64,000 bases of DNA. It comes from Solanum dulcamara (lineage: Eukaryota; Streptophyta; Magnoliopsida; Solanales; Solanaceae). Below are positions 20,732 through 32,733 of the stretch, in pieces. Under the pieces are notes generated by a model. It was not told the DNA's origin and did no database searches. It saw only the letters and a list, made by a program, of their open reading frames with translations. The position numbers and the translations under genes were made by a program. Within the stretch, counting starts at the first letter, position 1. Each line of letters starts with the position of its first letter. The stretch spans positions 47,056,501 through 47,120,500 of the forward strand of contig NC_077240.1 in NCBI RefSeq assembly GCF_947179165.1. Direction: 5' to 3'.

Positions 20732-22444
20732 TGTAACAACCTTCTAGGTCATTTTAGAAAGAAAGCATTCATTTCATAATTTAGAATGTTCTTGTAGCAA
20801 TCCAAGTCATTTATGACCTGCTGGTACTAACTTTTTTATAACCTGGTCGTTCGTTTGGGTTTTAGGCCCATTTCCCTATTTTGGAGCTTTTATAACTTAA
20901 AAAGTTGACTTCGGTCATAACTTCAATAAAATGACCTCAAAATGGAATTCTGAAGGTATCAACAGCTCCAAAATGGCCAAATTAGCTAGTAACATAGTTG
21001 AAATGTGTATCGATGCAATTGATATGAGTTTGGGGACATTTAGCACCTTTGCCTTTAAAATTTGGCCCATTGTTGACTTTGGTCAAAATTCTTGAAAAAC
21101 GTGGTCGAATAAAAATTTTGCTAGTGTAGTTATTTTTGGAATGTCAAGTTTGGTCTAGAATGACCTTCGTTCGCTTTGTGAGACTTCAAATCTAATCTCG
21201 AGGTCCATTGTGGAATTAGGCTCAAAATGGCACTTGGGTATGGGACCCCCCATTAGTCGTAACGACCTTGTATGAAAATTTCAATTGCGTCATTAAGTCT
21301 AGAACGTCAAATTTTATGAGGTAGCATATCTCATTTGCACGTACAGGATATCGAATGATTTTTGAGAACCCTGTCATAGTATTGGAAATTGGTGAAAACT
21401 AGTTGATGCTAGTGCAGGCCACCATGGCCTTCGCATTTGCGAGGAACTTGGTTGCGATTGCGAGGGTCAAGTACCTTGCCAATCGCAATCATGTAGTCCC
21501 CTCTCACGATCACGAAGAGGAGTGACCCGCTTTGACCACATTCTATTCATCGCGATCTCGAGGGTCTTTTTACAAGAAGATCATGATCGTATTCCCCTTT
21601 CCGCAGTCGTGATGAACAATTTTGCCTGGTCTTTAATTAAAACACAAGACACGAACAACTTTAACCTTGTTGTTTATTTGCTATTATCTTTCTCGTTTGG
21701 AGCTCAAAGTTGACGATTTAAAGGTCTAACTTCAAGCGAATTATGTGGGGAAGCGATTGATGAGCTCAAAAACTTGTTTAGGAGCTTTGTGTGATGTAAA
21801 TTCACTAACTTAGCTGCTTCCATTATCATTTTGGGGTTGCAATTTTAATGAATTTTTGAGGATTATTTATTGGTCATTTTAGCTCCATTTTTAATGATTC
21901 TTGAGGATAATTTATGGTTTTTTCTGAAAGTAACATCATAGTATGCTTGGTTTGGGTCGTGGGAGCTTCATGTTTGACAAATTGTGGGTTATAGATGCAG
22001 CCATATTCGTTCTCTTAGCTTGAAATGTAAAACTTTCATTGCATGCTCGTTTCATGATGTTTTCCAACCCTGGACTGTGTTTTAATTTGATTTTTGAGCT
22101 TGGAGTGTTGTTTTAGGCTAGTTTTTGGGGTCAATTCGAGAATTTCATATGCGGGTCACATATCTTCCATTTTAAGGATTATCTCATCTTTTTAAAGAAT
22201 TATCTCATATTTAAGCATGGTCATTGCATTATCATGTTTCATGCCATATATCGCATATTCTCCACATGCAGTACATTCCATAGTATTGACCATGTACTCT
22301 TTGCCTATATTATTTTATAATATAGGTCACGATGCTCCTACTCACTTTCATGGCTAGTGAAGGCTTTTTGTTGATGTCGCATTGCTTGGTGAGTCCTCAT
22401 GTTTCTAGGGAACAACCATTATAATTTTTTTATTTCCCTACTTC
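20732..22444 (+). repeat. Partial plus-strand LTR of a different family (epsilon)
   Basis: Begins TGTAACAACCTTCTAGG after GATGA. Its 5' half differs from the other LTRs (TTGACTTCGGTCATAAC, AAAATGGCC), with a cassette of GCGATTGCGAGG / CGCAATC words at about 21420-21610. Near its 3' part it still has hairpin 2, here CCTATATT-loop-AATATAGG (22304-22326), and AGTACAT...ATGTACT (22270-22298). It is cut at 22444 by element A. Confidence 0.65.
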
Positions 22445-24709
22445 TATCGTAACACAAACTAGGGCCAAGCCTCGACACGTTGATCAAAATGCGAGGGACT
22501 CCAATCATAAGCCATATTTAGCATACATCGCATACATAAGGTAAATAACATCATAAATATAAGCAGAAGTATTCGTCAAGTGGGAATGGGACTAAGGGAA
22601 TTCAACTCAATAGACGTCCAAACTAAGACTACTTCATAAGTCATCTAAACATTCCTCTAGTCTAGTATTTGATAGGGGCTTAGAACATGCTCCTATCTCA
22701 CCGAATAATAGAATAAATTCAAAGTAATAGCAACATGAATAAAATTCATGTCCTTGATAGAATGAGGACTCACCAACTCCTTGAGAATCTAGGACAATCT
22801 CTAGCCACGAATAGGATGGTCGTGAATGTGATCTGTCCCTACGTTATGAGATAATGTAGTCAAAATATGTGTTAGTATGTTTAAATGTACTTAGTATGTG
22901 AGGTATACATGAATAAGTAAAAGAGCATAATCATTATGACATAAGATGCATGACCAGTCATAATGAACATGGGTATATCTTAAAAGGATTTTAAAACATA
23001 TACAACTCATAGATAATGCGTATTATAAAACTTCATCAAAAACTCAAAACTTGACATCTCATAGATTAACTTAAATTTGTGTGAGATAAGACCTTTAACC
23101 GACATCTAAGACCATGCGAGAAATTACATGGAATTTGATGACTCCTGCATCGATACAGAGGAGGCTACCTTACCAAGACATACTCCATAAGAAACTCTTG
23201 AACTAGGCTACGTGGATCCACTATCTAGGCCATGAACGTAACCTACACGGGAGGCATAGTTAGGGACTTTAGGTTGCTACTAGGATTCACTTAGGTAACT
23301 GACTGTATTATTAGATCGAACCCCACCTAGAAGTCCTCTCGGTTCTTAGTCAATATCCCAATGAAAACTCATAAAACATGATCTTAGTATAATAGGGAAG
23401 GATAGTAACTTCAAATCAATCCATCTTTAAAAACATATTAGGAATAGCTCATCTAACTCAATGATTCATAAGAATCCATAACTTGAGTGAGAATTGTCCT
23501 TATCACCAGCTTATAACATAATTGTGTGAGAATTGTACTTATCACATTATAATAACATCTTTGATCTTAACTTTGATCATCATCATAACTTCATCTTTAA
23601 AATCATAATCTCAACTTTAACTTATAGAAACTTTAATTGAAAATCATTTAACTCATGATTAACTCATAAAATCATTTTTAACTCATAATCATAGCTTGAA
23701 AATAACTTCATGCATGGGTATTCATAATTCAAGTGAAAATCATGCAATTCATATGAGAACATGCATATAATGATCATTGATAACATATAAAAATAGAATT
23801 AAATCAGTCCAATCCAATTCACCAAAACTAGAGTTCATAATCAATTGAAAATTGAATGAAAACTTGAGAAATTTTTGGGACTTCGTTGGTTAAAAGGGCC
23901 CATGAATCAATCCCCACATACCTTGGTGAAATCAACTTATAATTGAAGAAGAAACCTTGTAGAAATATGGAAACCCTAGTTTGAGCTTGAAGAAGAAACC
24001 ATGAGAGACTTTGTTCTTGCCTTAGAGAATTTTGGGAGAATGAATTGAATATGAGAAGAATTTGAAAAATTAAATATTTATAGACTCCAACTTGGCCTTA
24101 AAAGTGTCTAGGTTCATTGAACTGAACTTTGGAAAAGACACAAGTACCCTTCATTAAATCCAAAATTTAACCCTACAGATCACCTTCTACAGGTCGTCGA
24201 AGAAATGACAAGTCGTCTAAATGACTCATCTTGCAGGTCTAAGAAAAGACTTGAAAATTTAAGTCTCTGAAATTTGTAAATGGGTCATGTTTACGACCCG
24301 TCAACTTGTCTAATGGTCATTCTTAGGGCTCATCCTACAGGTCCCTAAAACTTGCAATTGGAGAGTCTCTGATGTTTTTTTATGAGTCATTGTTATGACA
24401 CGTAACAACTTTTAAGACCCGTCCTGGCAAGTCGTAGACTTTCTCTTGAGGGATATTTGAACAAGGCCTTTGAAGTCTGGTTTATAGGGGATCCTATGAC
24501 CCATCAATAGGACGATGACTCATCTTGTTGAGTCATAGAACCTCTCATAAGGGTAACATCCTATTTTGCTCGAGGGGTCACTCTATGACTTACCTTTATG
24601 AGTCGTAGAAATATCTACGTGCAATAGAGTGATTCGTAAACATGAGTAGGTTCAAACATTTTGAGACTTTTCTCCTTTGTTACAACTTTCTGACTTTCGG
24701 GGTCTTACA
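22445..24709 (-). repeat. 3' LTR of element A
   Basis: 2265 bases, plus view TATCGTAACACAAACTAGGG ... GGGGTCTTACA. It shows hairpin 2 (22838-22860, with a G-T pair), a donor-like CCAAG/GTATGTGGGG (GT at 23921-23920), a TATA box (CTATAAATATTTAA, minus strand, 24071-24084) and an ACGACTC-type U3 cassette (about 24170-24640). Confidence 0.85.
24071..24084 (-). promoter_or_regulatory. TATA box of element A LTR
   Basis: CTATAAATATTTAA on the minus strand, about 150 bases before the donor-like site and just downstream of the repeat cassette. Equivalent CTATAAATT boxes occur in the LTRs of B and other elements. Confidence 0.6.
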
Positions 24710-24760
24710 ATATCTCCCCCTAGAACATTCATCCTCAAATGAGATTATCTTATCATAGGA
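24710..24760 (-). other. Polypurine tract region of element A
   Basis: On the minus strand CTAGGGGGAGATAT directly precedes the LTR, and CTCATTTGAGGATGAATG before it is the decayed form of the CATTCG-AGGA-CGAATG hairpin (both CpGs changed to TpG or CpA). Confidence 0.75.
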
Positions 24761-24959
24761 AGGACACGGAAAGAGGACTAGCAACCCAACATGATCATGA
24801 TGACATATTAAAATGCATGGAACATGAAAACTTCAACTTAACATAAAATCATCATCTTTAAAATCAATTTTATTGAACATGAAAGCGTACGAATGACATA
24901 GGAGGAACTGACTATGTAAGATTTCAATTTATCTTGAATAAGAAAAACTTACTACTTTA

Positions 24960-26040
24960 GGCTTGAATAGAGTGAAAGAGGTACGCGTATCATTTTATCA
25001 TATATGCCTCCGCCTCCCAAGTAGCACTTTCTACTTGTTGATTCCTCCATAAAGCTTTGACGGACACAACTTCTTTGTTCCTTAACTTCTTAACTTGCCG
25101 GTCTAAGATTTCTACCAGAACTTCTTCATAAGTCAAATTCTCCTCAACACTTACATCTTTCAATGACACAATGGAGTTAGGATCACTGACGAACTTTCTA
25201 AACAAAGACACATGAAACACCGGGTGAACCATAGCTTACTCAAGTGGAAAATCTAATTCATAAGCCACCTTCCCAACATGTCTCAATATCATATAAGGTC
25301 CAACGTATATAGGACTCAATTTCCCTTTTTACCAAAACGCATTACATCCTTCATGGATGAAAACTTCAAATAGACCCTATCATCCACCTCAAATTCAAGC
25401 TCTCCTTTCCTAACATCGAAATATGACTTTTGACGACTTTGAGCCGTCTTCAACCTCTCCATTATGATTCTTACCTTATCCATAGCATGTATCACCAAAT
25501 ATGGACCTATCAAGGACATATCACCTACTTCAACCCATCCCACTAGGGATCTACATCTCCTCCCACGCAATGCTTTAAAAGGAGCCATTTGGATGCTAGA
25601 GTGATAACTATTATTATAAGCAAACTCAATTAATGGAAAATGCTCATTCCAACTTCCCTTAAAATCAATAACACACTCCCTTAACATATCCTCTAAAGTT
25701 TGAATCGTTCTTTCGACTTGACCATCGGTTTGAAGATGGAAAGCAGTACGTAACTTAACATTTGAACCAAGACCCTTTTGAAACGATCTCCAAAAGTGTG
25801 AAGTGAATTATGTACCTCGATCTAATATGATGGACAAGGGAATACTATGAAGTCTTACCAACTCACGCTTGTACAACTTAGCATAATCTTCGGCACCATA
25901 GGAAGTCTTAATCGGTAGAAAATGAGCCAACTTGGTTATCCAATCTACTATAACCCAAATGGAATCATATTTCTTGTTAGTACGAGGCAAACCTATTTCA
26001 AAATCCATATTTACATCCGAGAAATTATGAAAAAAACACC
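24960..26040 (-). pseudogene. Integrase with chromodomain-like tail (element A), broken
   Basis: Minus strand, in order: core fragment MDFEIGLPRTNKKYDSIWVI with TKLAHFLPIKT (first catalytic Asp region) and HSIPLSIILDRGT (second Asp, about 25808-26008); a segment FPLIEFAYNNSYHSSIQMAPF (25316-25687) after a shift; and HPVFHVSLFRKFVSDPNS with a chromodomain-like tail NLTYEEVLVEILDRQVKK, LRNKEVVSVKALWRNQQ, TWEAEAYM (24990-25232). The N-terminal zinc finger is deleted at about 26040, where the frame jumps into the RNase H-integrase linker. Confidence 0.8.
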
Positions 26041-27243
26041 TCCAATATTAGAATCAACCAAACGCACACCTAAATATGCCAATTTATGAACATCTTTAAT
26101 CAATTCCTTCTTATCTTCCTCACCATGTGCGACATTACTCATGGACAACCTACTTAGTGCATCGGCAACCACATTTTCCTTTCCTCAATCATACAACACA
26201 CTCATGTCCATAATCTTTCAACAATTCAAGCCATCTTCTTTGCCGAAGGTTCAAATATTTTTGCTTGAACACATATTGTAAACTCTTGTGGTCGGTGAGC
26301 ACATCCACATGGACACCATAAAGATAGTGTTTAAAAATCTTCAAAGAAAATACAACCGCTGCTACCTCTAGATCGTGAATTGGATAATTCTGTTCATGCA
26401 CCTTAAGTTTCCTAGAAGCATAGGCTATTACCTTACTATGTTGCATCAATACGCAACAAATACCAATCCTTAAAACATCACAACATACTACAAATCCATC
26501 GCACACATCCAGCAAGGTCAAGATAGGAGCAGTAGTGAGATGATCTTCCAACTCTTGAAAACTCTTTTCACATGCTTCCAACCATTTAAACTTCACCTTT
26601 TTTTGAGTCAACTTGGTCAAAATTGATGATATTGATGAAAACCCTTTCACAAATCTCCTATAGTATCTAGCTAGCCAAAGAAACTCCTAATATCCTAGGA
26701 AGATAATGGTCTAGGTCAATTCTTAATCGCCTCAGTTTTCTTGAGATCAAGCATAATACCTTTACCAGATACAATGTGACCAAAGAAAACCACCTCCCTT
26801 AACAAAAACTCACATTTATTGAACTCTTAGAGTTTGCAATACAATCCTCAAGTGATTAGCGTATTCATCCTCATTACGAGAGTATACCAAAATATCATCA
26901 ATGAATACAATCACAAACATGTCTAAATATTTCTTGAACACCTTATTCATTAAGTCCATTAAAGCCGCAGGGGCATTGGTCAAACCGAACGACATGATTA
27001 GAAACTCATAATGTCCATACCTCGTCTGAAGTACCATTTTGGGAATGTCACACTCCCTCACCTTAATTGGTCATAACTAGAATGAAGGTCTATTTTGGAA
27101 AAGTAACTTGCCCCTTGCAATTGATCAAACAAGTCATCTATCCTTAGAACTGGATACCTATTTTTGATGGTTACCATATTCAATTGTTGGTATTCAATGC
27201 ACATACGTATGAAGCATCCTTCTTTCTAACAAACTATATGGGA
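26041..27243 (-). pseudogene. Reverse transcriptase and RNase H of element A, broken
   Basis: RT palm 26816-27061 reads [39 protein letters not shown] and the catalytic FIDDILVYS box, which is intact. A stop follows LQTLR. RNase H (26189-26650) reads [47 protein letters not shown] and LLKDYGHE. The RT finger region is cut at about 27243 by fusion to element B LTR sequence. Confidence 0.8.
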
Positions 27244-27730
27244 GAGCTTGAGTGAATTTACTTGAAGTATTCAATAGAGCCCTTGAGAGTCTTTTATATA
27301 GACAGAAATATTAGAGTAGGTGAATTGTAGAAGAATTAATAGAGTTAGAGAATTTAGGTCAATTTATAGAGCTGAATTTGGTCCTAAAAACGTCTAGGCT
27401 CATTAGCTAACAATTAGGAAAAACTTTAAAGTGCCCTTACTAAAAATTAAATTCGGCCAGAAAACCATTGCCAGGTTCGCGACGTGGAGGCAAGCAAGTC
27501 TTCGACGCGGACTTGCCTCGCACTTTACTGATTTGCGCAGTTTCTTTGAGAAATCTATATTTCAATCTACGGATCCTAAAAACCCATCGAGACTATTTTC
27601 TGTAGGTTTTGACCCCTGATTGATATTTTGAACTCGTATTTTCCAAAAATATTAAGGATAATTCATTACATGAGCATCCGATTCCAGAGGCATTCTTAAG
27701 GTACTTATGAGAATTTTTAGAGATATTACA
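27244..27730 (-). repeat. Truncated 3' LTR of element B
   Basis: Minus strand begins TGTAATATCTCTAAAAATTC at 27730 and matches the start of the B 5' LTR, with TTCGCGACGTGG and TTCGACGCGGAC in its U3 cassette (about 27460-27540). It stops at ~27241, well short of the LTR end. Confidence 0.8.
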
Positions 27731-27770
27731 ATACCTCCTTCTTGGGAACATTCGTCCTCGAATGAGATCT
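27731..27770 (-). other. Polypurine tract and hairpin of element B
   Basis: AAGAAGGAGGTAT on the minus strand abuts the LTR. CATTCG-TCCT-CGAATG (27749-27764, plus view) is a perfect hairpin identical in stem to that of T1, although the two elements belong to different LTR groups. Confidence 0.8.
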
Positions 27771-27983
27771 AACTAATATAGGAAGGTCAAGGAAAAAAGA
27801 CTTAAAAACCCAGCATGGACATGAGGACACTTTGAAAAATACATAGAACTTGTAAACTTCATACTTAACATAAGACATAGTCCTTGACAAAAATTATTTT
27901 CATAAATCATGAATGCATATGAATGAAATATGAAACTGAAATGTAAGAGTTTAATCGATTTGATCGTGAACAACTTAGTACCT

Positions 27984-28886
27984 CTAGGCTTGAGTGAAAT
28001 AAAAGAGATGTGAATAACACTTCATAATGTTTGATTCCGCTTCCCACGTAGCACTCTCTACTTGTTGATTCCTCCATAACACTTTGATGGATGTAACATC
28101 TTTATTTCTCAACCTTTTCACTTGGTGGTATAAAATGTCAATCGGTACCTCCTCATAAGTCAAATTCTCTTCAATACTCACGTTCTCTATTGGCATAATA
28201 GAATTTGGATCACTCACAAACTTCCTCAACATCGATACATGAAATACCGGATAAACCAAAGCCAACTCAAGTGGCAAGTCTAACTCATATGATACCTTGC
28301 CAATGCGCTTCAAAATCCTATTCGGTCCTATATATCTAGGGCTCAACTTCCCTTTCTTACCAAGCTGCATTACCCCATTTATAGGTGAAATCGTCAAATA
28401 CACCATGTCATCCACATCAAATTTAAGCTCTCTCCTCCTAGTGTCCAAATATAACTTTTGATGACTTTGAGCCATTTTCAATCTTTCTCTAATGATCTTT
28501 ACTTTCTCCATTGTATCAATTACCAAATCTGGACCAATCAACGCCATCTCACCTACTTTGAACCACCCCACCGGAGACCTACTTCTTCTCTCATACAAGG
28601 CTTCAAAAGGAGCCATTTGGATGCTAGAGTGATAACTATTATTATAGGAGAACTCAATGAATGGAAAATGGTCATCCCAACTTCCCTTAAGGTCAACCAC
28701 ACATGCCTTTAACATATCCTCCAAGGTTTGAATTGTTCTCTCGGCTTGCTCATCGGTTTGAGGATGAAAAATGGTACTTAGCTTGACTTTACTGCCAAGA
28801 CCTTTTTGAAATGACATCCAAAAATATGAACTAAATTGAGTACCTTTATCCGATATAATCGAAAAAGGAACACCATGAAGTTTCAC
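27984..28886 (-). pseudogene. Integrase C-terminal two thirds with chromodomain-like tail (element B)
   Basis: This is the longest uninterrupted protein frame in the window (300 codons). From its start: HGVPFSIISDKGTQF with the second catalytic Asp; STIFHPQTDEQAERTIQTLE with the third catalytic residue Glu (Gly of TDGQ changed to Glu); the region FPFIEFSYNNSYHSSIQMAP; LSPRYIGPNRILKR of the post-core barrel; YPVFHVSMLRKFVSDPNS; and the chromodomain-like tail NLTYEEVPIDILYHQVKR, VLWRNQQVESATWEAES. The frame start is inside the integrase core, so it is a fragment of a polyprotein and not a separate gene. Integrase joins element DNA to the host chromosome; a chromodomain-like tail is thought to steer insertion to heterochromatin. 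Confidence 0.85.
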
Positions 28887-29530
28887 GAGTTCACGAATTT
28901 ACAACTTAGCATAGTCTTTGACACCATAAGAAGTTTTGACCGGTAGAAAATGCGCCAATTTGGTCATTCGGTCCATAATGACCCAAATAGAATCATGTTG
29001 TCTTCTAGTACGAGGCAAACCCTTTGACAAAGTCTATATTCACATCTTCCCACTTCCGTGTAGGAATTTTGATTTCTTGAGCTAGACCTCCCAGCATTTG
29101 ATGTTCAACTTTCACTTGTTAGCAATTTGGACACTTATCCATGAATTCCACTATTTCCTTTATCACGACATTCCACCATTACACCTCCCTCAAGTTACGA
29201 TACATGTTGGTGGATCTCAGATAAATTGAATACTTCTTCATGCCATTCAATATCAACTCTCTTACCCCATCAACATTTTGAACACATAACCGACCTTGGT
29301 AACGTAGTAACCCATCTTTTTCTAGGGAGAAAGCATCAACGGACTTTTCGACAATTGACTTTTTCAATTTGACCAAAGTTGGATTATTGTCTTGCTTGGC
29401 CTTGACTTTTGCCGCAAGAGACGATTCCGACACATTATGTATAAGAACGTCTGCATCATTGGAATCAACCAAACGCACACCTAAATGTGCCAATCTATGG
29501 ACCTATTTGACCAATTCCCTTTTACCTTCC
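28887..29530 (-). pseudogene. RNase H-integrase linker and integrase N-terminus (element B)
   Basis: MAHLGVRLVDSNDADVLIHN to MKKYSIYLRSTNMYRNLREV (29179-29493) covers the linker and the start of the zinc-binding region. A stop and shifts follow, and sequence to 28887 reads the first catalytic Asp region (TRRQHDSIWVIMDR, then TKLAHFLPVKTSYG). The reading continues into the long frame that begins at 28886. Confidence 0.65.
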
Positions 29531-30997
29531 TCAATTAGACAACCAATTAAAAGCATCGGCTATAATATTTGCCTTACCTGGATGGTAAAATACACTCATG
29601 TCATAGTCTTTTAGGAGTTCAAGCCACTTCCTTTGCCTAAGGTTTAAGTCATGTTGACTAAACACATACTGCAACCTTCTGTGGTCGGTAAACACATCAA
29701 CATTCACCCCATAAAGATAATGGAGCCAAATTTTCAAAGCAAACACAACCGCCGCAAGATCAAGATCATGAGTTGGATAATTTCTTTCATATACTTTAAG
29801 TTGCCTAGAGGCATAGGCTATAACCTTACCATGTTTCATCAAGAAACAACTCAAACCAACGCGTGAAGTATCACAATAAACAACAAACCCATATTAACCT
29901 TCTGGCAATGTCAAAATAGGAGCTGACGTAAGACGATCTTTCAATATTTGGAAACTTTTCTCACATTCTTCCGACCATTGGAATTTTGCCTTCTTTTGTG
30001 TCAACTTGGTTAAAGGCGAAGCAATAGATGAGAACCCTTCAACAAACCTTCTGTCGTATTCAGTTAAGCCCAAAAAGCTTTTAATGTATGAAGGATATAA
30101 TGGTCTAGGCTAATTTTTAACTTCCTCCGTTTTCTTTGGATCTACTTTAATCCCATCATCGAACACCACATGGCCAAGAAATGCAACCTCTCTTAGCCAA
30201 AATTCGCATTTACTAAATTTAGCAAATAGTTCCTTTTTCCTCAACGTTTACAACACAATCCTCAAGTGAATCATATGATCTTTCTTATTTCGAGATTAAA
30301 TTAAGATGTCATCAATAAACACCACTACAACGATGTCCAAATATGGCTTGAAAATGCGATTCAGAAAATCCATGATTATAGCGGGAGCATTTGTCAACCT
30401 AAACAACATTACTATAAATTCAAAATGACCATACCTTGTCCGCAAGCCCGTCTTGGGAATATCACACTCTCTTAACCTCAATTGATGATAACCAGAATGG
30501 AGGTCAATCTTAGAAAAATAGCTTGCTCCTTATAATTGATCAAACTAGTCATTTATTCTTGGGATTGGATATTTGTTCTTTATGGTGACCTTATTCAATT
30601 GCCAGTAGTCTATACACATTCGGAGGGACCCATATTTCTTCCTAACAAACAACACGGGAGCACCCCAAGGTAAAAATTCCTGGTCTTATAAAACCCTTAT
30701 CTAACAAATCATTCAATTGTTCTTTCAACTCCTTGTGTTCCGTCGGAGCCATACGGTAAGGAGGAATAGAAATAGGTTGGATATCGGGAAGGAGATCTAT
30801 GCCATAGTCAATTTCCCTTTTGGGAGGAATGCTGGAAAATCATCAGGAAACACGTCGGAGAAGTCATTAACTATAGGGACCGACTCAAGAGTAGGAGTTT
30901 TGGAATCAATGTCCCTAACTCGCAAATTATGATAAATGCACCTTTTGGAAATCATTTTCTGGGCATTAATACATGAGATGAATCTACCCTTCACCAC
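29531..30997 (-). pseudogene. Reverse transcriptase and RNase H (element B)
   Basis: From 30997: MVKGRFISCINAQKM and LPKGKLTMA (linker before RT), then RT fingers with shifts, palm at 30296-30481 ([34 protein letters not shown] with both catalytic Asp kept), [17 protein letters not shown], and RNase H 29531-29854 ([50 protein letters not shown]). A stop right after FIDDILI and others nearby break the frame. RT copies element RNA to DNA; this copy cannot. Confidence 0.8.
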
Positions 30998-31420
30998 CGA
31001 ATCATTACCCTTCTATTCAAGAATAGGCTTATTAGGGAAGTGAAACTTAACCTCATGAGTTCTACAACATATAGATGCATAAGCGGCATGTAACTAATCC
31101 ATACCAAGGATGATGTCGAAATCAGTCATATCAAGTTCAATAAGGTCACATGGAATAAATTTGTGCAAGACCCATACGGAATAATTTCTATAAGTTCTCT
31201 TGGCTAATACCTAGCCACCAATGGGAGTATAAATCGAGAAAGGTTCTATTAACACTTCGGGGCACACATCAAACCTCATAGAAATGTAAGGAGTAACAAA
31301 ATATAAGTTGGCACCTGGATCAAGCAATGCATATACATCAAAGTTAAAGACTCGTAACATACCCATGACCACATCGGGAGACTCATCAACCTATTGCCTA
31401 GCATGAAGGGCATAGAAGCG
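30998..31420 (-). pseudogene. Protease region of element B
   Basis: The minus strand reads RVFNFDVYALLDPGANLYFV with TPYISMRFDVCPEVLIEPF, and further on ELDMTDFDIILGMD, AAYASICCRTHEVKF and FPNKPILE. LLDPGA is the aspartic-protease active-site segment in the form used by these elements. Stops occur downstream of the active site. Confidence 0.7.
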
Positions 31421-31429
31421 GTTGTTGCA

Positions 31430-32513
31430 TTAGCCACCCTTAGGTTGATCTTGGGTGCCTTGTTTCACTTGGCCTCCTATAGGACGACCATCTCCACCCT
31501 TGTTGGATACAAAAGGGCACTCAGATCTCTTATGGCCCATCTTGCCATATCCATAGCAAGCACCCTTTCCGATCAAGCACTTTCCTCCATAATTCCTTTC
31601 ATACTTTGCACATTTTGGAGGAGAAGGGTTACTAGCATTTGCACCTCCTTCACCTTGAGCTTTAGGGTATGGCACCTTATCCTTAGCAAACTTCTTCCCC
31701 GAGCTTTGGCCTTGATGAGAGCGTCCATTGCTACCAATAGTTTTAGCATTAGAGAACCCACCTTCATACCAGGACCTCTTAGAATCCCTCATCCTCATTT
31801 CTTTGAGCTTTTCTCCTTCAATTTGTTCGGCAAAAGTCATAAGATGAGAATGTCCATCTTCTTAAAAATCATAGCGGTGCGACATTACTTAGCAACCAAG
31901 TTGGACACCCCTGATATGAATTTACTCATTCGGGCATGTGGATCGGCAACTATTGAATGAGCATAATTGGATAGCTTAGTGAACTTGAGGGCATAGTCCC
32001 TCATCCCCATATTTCCTTGTCGAAGATTTATAAACTCCAACACTTTAGCCTCCCTTAACTCAAGAGGGAAAAAGTGATCAAGAAAAGAAAGTTTGAAAGC
32101 TTCCCATTCGACAGGACCTTCATCCACACTCTCCGACTTCCATTGAGTACACCATAGCTGAGCAACACCTTTGAGTTGGTAAGCCGGCAACTCCGCTTTT
32201 TCTTCCGAAGTCACCCTCATAATACTCACTATCTTGTAGACCTCATCAATGAACTCTTGAAGATCCTTATCAACCCATGAAACTTCGAAGGATTCATTCA
32301 TGCAAAGTCCCTTACTCTTGAGTCTAGAGTATGAACATTAGAAGGAGCCACAACACCTTGGTTGGTCACTAATCTGGCTAGCATAATGATAGCAGTTCGA
32401 AACTCCATATTAGTCACTTGGTCCGATAGAAGACTATTGTCTTGAGGAGTCGGGGGAGCTTGGGCTTCATTAATATTCTCTCCCCTTGGAAATGGTGGTA
32501 TTCTTGGAGCCAT
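31430..32513 (-). pseudogene. gag of element B, frameshifted
   Basis: Starts MAPRIPPFPRGENINEAQ at 32513 with TNMEFRTAIIMLARLVTNQG. A four-base duplication (ATGAATGA, near 32298-32303) shifts the frame before the capsid domain, which then reads FIDEVYKIVSIMRVTSEEKA, ELPAYQLKGVAQLWCTQW, LDHFFPLELREAKVLEFINL and MRDYALKFTKLSNYA (31885-32301). A third frame (31430-31840) reads MTFAEQIEGEKLKEMR and the zinc knuckle CYGYGKMGHKRSEC, where the second Cys has become Tyr. The product would form the virus-like particle; the copy is dead. Long plus-strand frames here are antisense shadows. Confidence 0.85.
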
Positions 32514-32547
32514 CTTTCTAAAAATTGCAAAGAAAGACCGTTAGGGA
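32514..32547 (-). promoter_or_regulatory. Putative branch point and 3' splice site before B gag
   Basis: Minus strand: CCCTAACGG (branch-like CTAAC), then TCTTTCTTTGCAATTTTTAG ending at 32518, four bases before the gag ATG (32513). Together with a donor-like TCAAG/GTATGC in the 5' LTR (GT at 34261-34260) this would define an intron of 1744 bases covering most of the LTR and the primer-binding site. Confidence 0.55.
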
Positions 32548-32717
32548 AAAGAAGTCTTAACATAAACTCTATAGCACGACAAGGATCATGAAAGAGGTGA
32601 TAATTCCTAAAATGCCTCATAGCCTCCTACTCAAAAGTGTGGCGCACTTCATACCCATGAATAAGACTCTACTTGATGCGGCATGTTGGACAACCAAGGA
32701 CACTTGGAAAACCTTGT

Positions 32718-32729
32718 GCTCTGATACCA
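32718..32729 (-). other. Primer-binding site of element B
   Basis: Minus strand TGGTATCAGAGC, perfect match to the iMet type, four bases from the LTR edge at 32734. Confidence 0.95.
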
Positions 32730-32733
32730 AGTT

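Larger units (their letters stand above)
22445..27243 (-). mobile_element. Ty3/gypsy element A, 3' half
   Basis: Minus strand: reverse transcriptase, RNase H and integrase (27243 to about 24960), then polypurine tract and 3' LTR (24709 to 22445). Gag, protease and the 5' LTR are gone: the RT coding sequence joins LTR sequence of element B at about 27241-27246 through a short shared GGGAG/GAGAG stretch. It is inserted in the epsilon LTR; the five bases left of it are ACTTC. Confidence 0.8.

Noticed and set aside
31394..31960. 188-codon plus-strand open frame
   Set aside because: It lies antisense over the gag of element B, whose minus-strand frames show clear capsid and zinc-knuckle motifs; a shadow.
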